Shown: piece by piece, positions 56,376-64,000 of the stretch
Layout of the letters: every line of letters begins with the position of its first letter
Numbering within the stretch: position 1 is the first letter of the stretch
Assembly (NCBI GenBank): GCA_032158295.1
Contig: CM063248.1
Location: forward strand, 13,654,657-13,718,656
DNA: 64,000 nt
Direction of reading: 5' to 3'
Origin: Pycnopodia helianthoides
Lineage: Eukaryota; Echinodermata; Asteroidea; Forcipulatida; Asteriidae
The notes under the pieces: model-generated
Seen by the model: the letters and a program-made list of their open reading frames with translations, nothing else
What the model was told of the DNA's origin: nothing
Database searches by the model: none
Translations under genes and position numbers: made by a program

Positions 56376-57060
56376 AGTGTGTGTACTCTTCCAATAAACT
56401 TTATGGGTAGTGCTGGATTGAGATGACTGGACATGTGGACATTACTGATCAACATTGCACTAACCTGCATCTTTCTTGTAAGACTCCAAAGTTAGATTTG
56501 GAAGGGGGAATAACTATGCACCTGCAACCTGTTGCATTGATTGGTGACTAAAGCGTGACAAAGATACATAATCAATCAAGTAGTGTTTTTAGTTGCGTTG
56601 ATTGGTGACTAAAGCGTGACAAGGATACATAATCAATCAAGTAGTGTTTTTAGTTGCATTGATTGGTGACTAAAGCTTGACAAGGATACATAATCAATCA
56701 AGTAGTGTTTTAGTTGAAGGATATAATAAATAACTCAAACAAAATACAATTAACTCTCACAAATAACTCAAACAAAAAACAAATCTCTAAGAAGACAGAC
56801 AAATCATGTTAAAGCATTTACTATTCAAACATGTTCTCATTAATTACTATCGGTATACTCTCCTGCCCAACTAGCTCTTGCCACTAAGTTCCACCCACAG
56901 GAGACCGTGGAGACCAAGTCCACAGTACACAAGCCATGGGGTTCCACTTAATACCAGCTGTACAAACAGAAGAAACCCATGCACCCAATGCAAGCCTGGA
57001 AGGTAAGGTACTTAGTGGCAGTCTGTGATACCAGTGTATGGGAGAGTTAAGTAATATATA
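56376..57060 (+). other. CANX: calnexin 3'UTR (end uncertain)
   Basis: Sequence after the stop. AATAAA hexamers lie at 56393-56398 and 56725-56730, with more near 57652. I cannot tell which is used, so the end given is arbitrary. The UTR contains a 61-bp tandem repeat. RNA data would settle the end. Confidence 0.35.
56531..56712. repeat. three-copy 61-bp tandem repeat in the 3'UTR
   Basis: Units start GTTGCATTGATTGGTGACTA at 56531, 56592 and 56653, each ending in AAGTAGTGTTTTTA. They differ at three or four positions. Confidence 0.95.
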
Positions 57061-58600
57061 CAGTTACTTTGCCAACATTTAAGTGAGCTGCATTTAAAAA
57101 AAACGTGACTTTGTATGCTTTAATTACAGTAACTTACTTCACAGTACAAACAAAATCACTAATCAAATAATGGTTGTAGAATACCATGACAATTATATCC
57201 TCTCAAGATAGTATGTAATAGTGTAGTTATAGTTTACTGTAGTTTGATGTGTTGCAATATATGTTTTGCAGAAGAGGAGAAGAAGAAAAAACAACATTTT
57301 CTTGAGTTAATATAGATCTCCAAGTATTCTTTTTTCTCTAATTGGTGACGTGTAGTTTAGACATAGGTTAATTTCAACTGTGAAGATGAAACAAATGGCA
57401 ATTATTACTCCCCCCAAAAAACAATTTTCTTTTTTATGTCTGTCCTGTACAGCTATAAACATAATAATCCAAATGAATGTGATTGTCACTCCTCTATACT
57501 AGCCCTTCACACTTTGTCATAACTGGTTAAAAGAATATTCATTAATGTCAGCAGATCAATTCATTTCAAGTATTGAAACACCTTTGGAGAAAAACCTACC
57601 TAGGAACAAGATTGTTTCAAAAGAGAAAGGAGTGTTATGGCTGTGTTGGGCAAATAAAATAAAAGCTACAATTTGATTGACATTACGTTCAATTCGTGGT
57701 AATGTGGCTTGCTGAAAAGCTATGTTTTGTAACTTTCTTTTGCAAAAAACTCAAACAAACAGTTTCTAATGTGTTACCGTATGTGTGAAAAAAGCCTTAA
57801 TTAGGCATAATCATTTTTTATCCTAATTTTAGAGAAGTGGTTAGTAATTTCAAGAGATACAAATAATATATGAGCTGTGGTTATGATCTAAGTGATGTGG
57901 TTTTTAGAAACTAAAAGGTATGCAAGCTGCCTGAACACATCATTTGAACCAGTTCCAGTACAAAAAAGGTCATGGCATTAGTAAACTTTCATTACAAAAA
58001 AAAGTACAGTTTGCAGTTGGCAAACCAACTGAAAGGGTTTAAACTTGTGAAGTTTGTTTCAAATATTAATAATAGTGCACTATTGAAACGGTATTGTCAC
58101 ATAACATGGTTAATGTACATAAATACAAACTTACATTTACATGTGAACTCTTTGTGTAGAAAAGGTAACTATGTGACTTTTTAAATTTGGTATGTTATAG
58201 TTGTTACGTATTAAAATACTGTTGGCTGTCAAGGTTATTAGAGCCCAAGAGATGTTTGATGAAAGCAAGATAACAACAATGTTTTTGCAATTTGAGGAAA
58301 CAATTTTTGTCTCTGTTAATTTGGACCAGGCTTGCAATCCCACACAAAGGTCATGCCTGCATCTGGATAACTTCCTACCTGAAAATATATTGTTTTGATT
58401 TTTGATAGTTTAAATATTCTAACGACCCCTCGCACCAATGCCACCTTTGGCTAGTAGATAGTAGATAGTCTGCTGCATTCGCCATTTTGGGAGTCAAATT
58501 GCAAATTTAATTTATTGTTTAAAGCGTGTAAACGCTGCATTTTTAATTTTAAAAAATTATTTTATGAGATATCGGCTTGCTCACAAGGCTGAATGGCCAC
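57061..58600. other. 3' flank without recognised gene
   Basis: AT-rich. No coding motif seen in any frame. 57715-57765 is part of a duplicated 50-bp block (partner 59690-59740). Confidence 0.6.
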
Positions 58601-60440
58601 TTCAAGAAGAGGGCTACACGAAACTGATTTGGGCTGTTGACCCAAACCAACTGACACCAGGGGCACCTTGCCACCTACTCCTGGGGCTAAAATGGGTTAC
58701 CCCTTCACAGTCATTAAGGATGTAGGCATGGGTATCGTCAACCAGGAGCCTGGTTGGTAGAGCAGAATGCACTACCTTTGCAACTTAAAGTTTGCCTAAA
58801 ATATGCACTACACACACAGGGACATTGACTCCCAAAATGGCTCAACCAAGATTACTGGGATGGTGAAGTAAGGTGTACTGGGTCCAAAACTATATATACT
58901 CTAAAGTAGCCTGGGTTTCCTTTATTATTATTTAATGGAAAAATTGTGACTGGAAAAATTATAGTACATTATTCTGCACAATTCATTGTAATGCTGTTTT
59001 ATTAAATTTTTCAAAAGGAATTTATGTAAAACAAAAACAAATTTTACCTTCCTGTTTAAAAGTCTGTGACACCTTTTGTCAAATATAGGTTTTCTCGTCC
59101 AATTTCACAAAGTTTTCATTCAATTTGATGCCTGAATCATTCAATTTCACTATTCGAGCATTCAATAAATTAAAAGATGCATCCAAATTAAAAGTATCGC
59201 AATGCTCATTCAATTTGGTCTGAACCGGCTGTAGGGGTTGATCGTGCATTCATTAATGGGTATTGTATTTTAACTTCTTTCAAACATCTTTTCAGAATGT
59301 ACCTGCCGGTCTGATTGTCCCACAAAAGGCCAAGTTTTCCAGCATAGATCATATATGATGTCTTAAACCCGTAGATGCACATCTTTCTTTCTTTAAGACA
59401 CACAAGCAAACAGTGCAGTCCTGTGGAAACATGTGCCCGATGGTATCCCAAATATACATGCCAATCAGATAACCAGCACGTCAACAGATCAATGATTGTA
59501 TCAGCATGAATATATTTATAAAAACAAAATTGTACAGAACAGAAGTAAACACAACAGCAAACAAAGCAAATAATTTGAAAAACAGACCGAAGAGAAAAAA
59601 TAAAACTACATAAATTTAGAGTCATTTTAATTTGAATGACCAAACGGTAAAAATGATTGCCCACAAGGAATGAGAAACCAAAAAAATGGTAAAAGCTATG
59701 TTTTGTAACTTTCTTTTGCAAAAAACTCAAACAAACAAACAGTTGAAAAGGCTTATAATAAAAATGATAAGAAAAATTCTGAAGCTGGCCGGGAAAACCT
59801 TTTACACTGAAAATAACCAAGACTCTTTATTTCTCTGCTTAAATAAAGTCATCATTTTGTTCATCTTAATAGTGTAAGAGACTTGTCTTTTGGGGCTACT
59901 TCAGCTTGCCTGATTGCAGAGTTTGTTGTGTAAATTTTTGAACTAATGATAATACAATGATGCATTGGGCTTGGATTATATTCAAACTTATATTTAGTGA
60001 AATAAATGGAGTCTTGGTTTAAATGTTTCTTTAGAATATTTCATTATACTGTTTCATTAGATTAATGTTTCAAATACAAATATGAACTTTGTACTGGTTT
60101 TGCATTTGTTTTATATCTTGAATAAAATGGATTGTAATTGTGCAAATGTCGAAGTTAAATTAAATAATTTGAATTTTGAAATTGGCTTTTATCATCACTT
60201 GTCTAATTTGTTTTCCCAAACTATGTAATACACACCTGCCAACATTTGAAATTTGGAGAAAGGGTCACATAGCAGAGTGACATGTTGGGGGTCCAGGGTT
60301 GAGCTGCCCAGGCCCCTGATAGGGTTCAGATGAAGCAGCTGACCTAATTCTCTGGTGATATGGTGTCTGACTCAGACTGCCAGTTTTTTAATTTTGGAAC
60401 TAATGATAATACAATGATGCATAATACAATGACGCCACTT
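58601..60440. other. 3' flank; one long low-complexity open frame rejected
   Basis: 58600-58800 is GC-richer (GGGCACCTTGCCACCTACTC) and may be a repeat. The remainder is AT-rich. A 204-codon minus frame at 59206-59820 is Phe/Cys-rich without domain pattern and is treated as chance. Confidence 0.5.
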
Positions 60441-60620
60441 GTAGAGCAACTAAATATGCATATTTATTTAACCGGCAGGTGAAACGCTAAGAATTTGTAC
60501 ACACAATAGAACCGACTGTTGGCTCCCCACAGTACCCCGCGGCATAGGCGCCATGTAAACTTCCTCTTTTCTCTTAGTGTTGGTCGAGTCCCCGTGTGTT
60601 TTGAGACAGCTCCATCTTGC
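60440..60620. repeat. copy of the interspersed repeat at 26448-26640
   Basis: Shared ordered blocks are listed under the other copy. This copy has ATGCATATTTATTTAACCGG in place of the shorter middle. Confidence 0.6.
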
Positions 60621-61280
60621 GTGTGCTTCACCTTGGAACGTTTAGGATTCTTTCAACTTTGAGGTTTATTAATAAAAAATAAAGATTATACCTCTTTATA
60701 GCTCTTCATTGTAGAGACTCGAGTGTTTCAATTATTTTAAACACAACACAAAAAATAAGTCCCCCCTAACACAAACTCTTTGTAATTTCGCAAGTATAAA
60801 AGATCACGCCTAGTACAGAATATTTCTAGTGTTGTAACATAACTGTTGAGTGAAAATTATATCAATTGTTATGGTGAAAATTTCTCCCAGGATGGGGGAC
60901 TACACCGGTGAAAATGTCTCCCCACCAAGTCTGCAGTCCTTGGAAGCTCCGGGCGCTGCAAATCCCATCATTCGGGCGGGAAACAATATCCGGTCCCTGG
61001 TGACGGTCAATTATCAGGGAATGTGCCAACATAAGGTTTCTAGCCTCGTCAAGGTTACATCCAAAACTTGCTCCTCTGTTAGGATGGGTACAAAGAAGGG
61101 CAGTCAGCTGAAGCAGAGCTTGGATCCAGGCTTACCTGCCAAGTTGCACGCCCCAGTGGGCACCACCTCCCCTCGCCTTCTGACCCTGAGGCCGTGGCCA
61201 CAGATTCTCGAAGATGGCCTACTGCTGGGCTGATACAGATCATCAAATTTCTTTTTTGTAATAGTACGAACAGCAGGTAA
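60621..61280. other. unassigned segment with a 127-codon open frame
   Basis: The plus-strand frame 60850-61233 reads MVKISPRMGDYTGENVSPPS and later KLHAPVGTTSPRLLTLRPWP. No motif is recognised. Composition is GC-richer than the flanks. It may be decayed transposon sequence, since the LINE-like scrap follows. Confidence 0.35.
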
Positions 61281-61349
61281 ACCTTTCTGAGCTTAATTTG
61301 AAACCATTTAATTGGACTATATGAACATTCAGTGTGTTGAGTAGGAACA
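61281..61349. repeat. 69-bp exact direct duplicate (copy 1)
   Basis: Starts ACCTTTCTGAGCTTAATTTG and ends GTTGAGTAGGAACA. Identical to 62087-62155. Confidence 0.97.
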
Positions 61350-61404
61350 TTGCAAGTTGAGTACCCCCCCCCCCAAGACAATATCACATAATTTAAATAG
61401 GGGA

Positions 61405-61560
61405 GAATTAATGACTGCAGCAAGAACTCTGCATTGTTTGATAATGCTTTCCTTCCTGCAGCTGTGAAGATCTGGAACCTATCCTCATCAGTTATCTCAG
61501 ACATACTATAACAGTACAGGCAGTCCTTCAAATGGAGAGTTCAAGGGCAAATGTGACTAT
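61405..61560 (+). pseudogene. possible LINE RT C-terminal scrap
   Basis: One frame reads NSALFDNAFLPAAVKIWNLS then SSVISDIL, resembling the (S/A)F-P--(I/V)--WN-LP end of non-LTR RT ORFs. The match is short and degenerate. Confidence 0.35.
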
Positions 61561-62086
61561 TGTGTGGTGCTCTGGGTCAAGTCTCTCATTACTTTCTAGT
61601 GCTTGAGGCAGGGTCCAATAACCATCGTTTCTTTTCTTGATTTTTGTGTGTGGTGTTTTATTTATTGTGGGATATTCTGCTTATTAATGGTCATAAAAGG
61701 TTTGTTTTTTAAGTAACACAAATGGGACAGCAGTCAAGATGTTTCGTGGTGTCATGTTTTATTTTTAACAACTTTTTCAAGATTAAGGAAAACTTGTAAA
61801 TCCTCAAGTGTCGTTTAAATTATAATCTAAATCTTAAGTTTTGTCAAGAGAACCCTATACTTTGGTTGGTGCTCAATTTAATACCGTGTTTAAATATCCC
61901 AGCACTCAAAAAGCCAGCACTCGTGTTAAACCATCCTCTAGCGGTTAGATTATTTTTAAACATGCAAACATTATTTATTTCACTCTTTTTAGCTATTCAG
62001 CTCACACTTGTATTTCAGATAATAACTCATTCCTAACCCTAAATGGAACAATCCCAATAAGGAAATTATACAATCTAAGCTCAAAT

Positions 62087-62155
62087 ACCTTTCTGAGCTT
62101 AATTTGAAACCATTTAATTGGACTATATGAACATTCAGTGTGTTGAGTAGGAACA
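62087..62155. repeat. 69-bp exact direct duplicate (copy 2)
   Basis: Identical to 61281-61349, about 800 bp away, with unrelated sequence immediately outside. Local copying or insertion into the second of two duplicated segments. Confidence 0.97.
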
Positions 62156-63800
62156 CTTATTTGAAAATTCAGGGCACCAGTGGTTGATACAACATGCATC
62201 TTATTATAGAAAAATAAAATGATTGGAATGAATATAACATTTTAAAGAACCAATCATATGTAACATTGTTGTTGTTTTGTTTTTTTAAAACTTATGACAA
62301 ACACAACCCTTGAATGTGGAATGCCTGTTATTTGACAATGCCACAATGCACACAAACATGTCATCCATTACCATTACAGATGTTGGTCTGAACCTCTTAA
62401 TTGCATTAATCAAAATTACTGAACAAATTTTTCCCACCACCAGAGCCAAGGATCTATGTGAGAGTCACATTAAACAAGTAACTGATGAAAATGTGTACAA
62501 TGTGACATAATTTCTTTCTTGGTGAAATTTCAAGACACAAGGTGACGGAAGACTTACCACTGCCACTGAAAATTTGTGAACGCTCAGAAGTAGGAAAAAC
62601 ATTTCAAACAAATATACTGGTTGCATTTTTGTCAAGAAATCTGCCTGCCATGTGTAATGATAAATTCCAAGTTTTATCTTATTATCACAGTAGGGTAAAA
62701 ACCAAGATAGTTAGAATCTTGACACATGTTCACACTGTACACAATTATTCTAATGATTAAGGGAAAAGTACATTACTGTTCTTGGAAAGTGTTAATTGAT
62801 CCTTACCTTTAGATTTCAATAAACACACATACAAATACACACACACAAAATTCAGCAAATTAGGTGGTCAAGATTAGGGGACAACCTAAACAAAACAAAA
62901 AATCAATCAGTTTGTCATAAAATAAATGGAAGAATTGTGGGTGCTTCAAAAGCCATTTCTTTAACTTTGACAGTATTTCAGACAAATGTTTTCCATGAAG
63001 GATTTGTACAAAAACATATTATTGTCATGCTTTTTTTCTGTTAGTCCCAGTACAGTACTACATTTTCATAAATAATCACTTTAATGAAAACAAGGTCTAA
63101 CCTTAGTATTTAATACGTAGATAGTAACCTTAATTTTGGTTTTGAATGAGACTAGGTAGGTCTGAACTGTGGCAGATCTAGTTTGTATCAGCAGCAGTCT
63201 TGAGGTTGTTGTCTGCCTTTTTAAGAGCCAGCCATGTATTCATCTGACGGGCATGAATAGTACTCCAGATTACATGATCAGTCAGGGACAGCATCTGAGC
63301 TGCACACCATGCTGCTCCATCAGCTGACATGACAGTACTACATCCAAGGCCTAAATTGATCAATAAAAGATATAACAATAGTCATAATAATTACTGGTTG
63401 TTTTGGACAAAGTGGAGCGAAAAAAATATATATATATATTTTATGATGATTATTTTTTTTCTGCAGTTTTCCTTAAAAAGAAAAATAATATGCAGACAAT
63501 GTCACCTTTAACAGTGACCGTGCATTCTTAGGGCACTTGAAGGCAAGATGTTAATTACAGTATTGATACAGGATGTTTGACATTTTGTTTTGGGATCATC
63601 GCAACTACATAACTTAAATACAATAACTTAGTTAGTATTGTAAATAATAACAGCTGAACAAGTTTTGAGATGTGCCCCCTTTCTTTGAAAAATATTATAA
63701 ATTTGTAGAAACAGGTGCATGTTCTCTTTCATTGAGCCGTGTACAAATGGTGCCTATAGGAATTACAGGTTCTGCAGCTTTTTGAAAAAAGGTATTGATA
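62156..63800. other. 3' flank without recognised gene
   Basis: AT-rich. A (TA)n tract at 63424-63440. No coding motif recognised on either strand. Confidence 0.6.
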
Positions 63801-63812
63801 ACTCTTTTGCTA

Positions 63813-64000
63813 GGGCGAGCCGCTCATAACGGCTCACAGAAATGTCCCGTTCCCTACGGAAAGCCGCTCACAGCGGCTCGTTGACGTCACTGTAGATACT
63901 CGGGGCATCCCAATGACGTGTGCCTTTTTTTACATAATTTATGCCGTATTGCCATCTGGATGACCTCTGACCCTAGTTGCAGCGGCTTTGAGTCGCTGCC
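63813..64000. repeat. terminus of a second hairpin-bearing repeat (GCCGCTC hairpins)
   Basis: Successive hairpins: GAGCCG/CGGCTC at 63817-63835, AGCCGCT/AGCGGCT at 63862-63878, and GCAGCG/CGCTGC near 63979-63999. All are variants of one stem, with TGACGTCACT after the second. The element runs off the window. Confidence 0.65.

Larger units (their letters stand above)
53119..56332 (+). other. intron after exon o
   Basis: It holds a second SINE (53165-53400) and a 2.1-kb hairpin-ended family region (53406-55466). 55500-56332 shows nothing recognisable. Confidence 0.75.

Noticed and set aside
593..56375. Calreticulin rather than calnexin
   Set aside because: Four plus four P-domain motifs, a transmembrane exon and a basic RKE end instead of a KDEL-type end.
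59206..59820. 204-codon minus-strand ORF
   Set aside because: Phe/Cys/Tyr-rich, no domain pattern, AT-rich flank, and it spans part of a duplicated block. Probably chance.

Overview
This is eukaryotic, AT-rich, repeat-laden animal DNA. It holds one recognisable host gene on the + strand: calnexin, the ER-membrane lectin chaperone. Sixteen coding exons were reconstructed by eye from 593 to the stop codon at 56373-56375. All internal junctions are GT-AG and all intron phases match. Together they give about 517 codons: most of the lumenal lectin domain, a complete P-domain with four type-1 and four type-2 motifs, one transmembrane helix, an acidic cytosolic tail and a basic C-terminus ending R-K-E. 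The 5' exons (signal peptide and the first part of the lectin domain) lie before base 1. About 1.55 kb of coding sequence is spread over about 56 kb.

Everything else is intron or 3' flank, and almost all of what can be recognised there is transposon debris. The mixture points to a marine invertebrate, most likely a deuterostome such as an echinoderm: Penelope-like and DIRS-like retroelements, a tRNA-derived SINE with a long conserved body, several TIR DNA transposons, and a broken ORF family I associate with marine-invertebrate genomes. This assignment is inference.

Layout. 1-592: end of an upstream intron with a tRNA-like/SINE head. 717-5053: 18-bp minisatellite and a minus-strand Penelope-like RT remnant. 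6654-7474: a 343-bp TTAA-flanked MITE. 7544-13116: Penelope-like GIY-YIG endonuclease remnant, a degraded DIRS-like retroelement (gag plus RT), then an inverted second piece of the same endonuclease. 13165-22227: a TA-flanked mariner-type element (13809-15999), then a 5.4-kb imperfect palindrome (16643-22076). The right arm of that palindrome is split by a 1.34-kb palindromic-satellite element with a 7-bp target-site duplication. 22304-30645: a smaller inverted repeat and a LINE 3' end. 30721-37521: a 1.8-kb TIR element, a 0.39-kb TIR element, a 1.8-kb palindrome carrying two inverted tRNA-like units, and three stacked hairpin termini. 37672-40690: possible pogo-like element. 41231-44766: hairpin-ended element with an eight-copy 130-bp array. 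45214-56332: more hairpin-ended elements, a DIRS RT scrap and two SINEs. 56376-64000: 3'UTR and flank with 61-bp tandem repeats, segmental micro-duplications and a probable LINE scrap.

The strongest unexplained signal is a dispersed repeat family that fills the calnexin introns. Its 5' end is TTAG followed by a 18-33-nt hairpin, then a T-rich tract. The hairpin stem sequence differs from copy to copy but remains largely self-complementary (covariation). Several copies end in ...TCTAGTT followed by (TTA)n or (GTTATT)n. Its interior repeatedly carries TGACGTCA, paired CCGGAAGT and AGGTCA-like modules. I cannot place it in a named superfamily.
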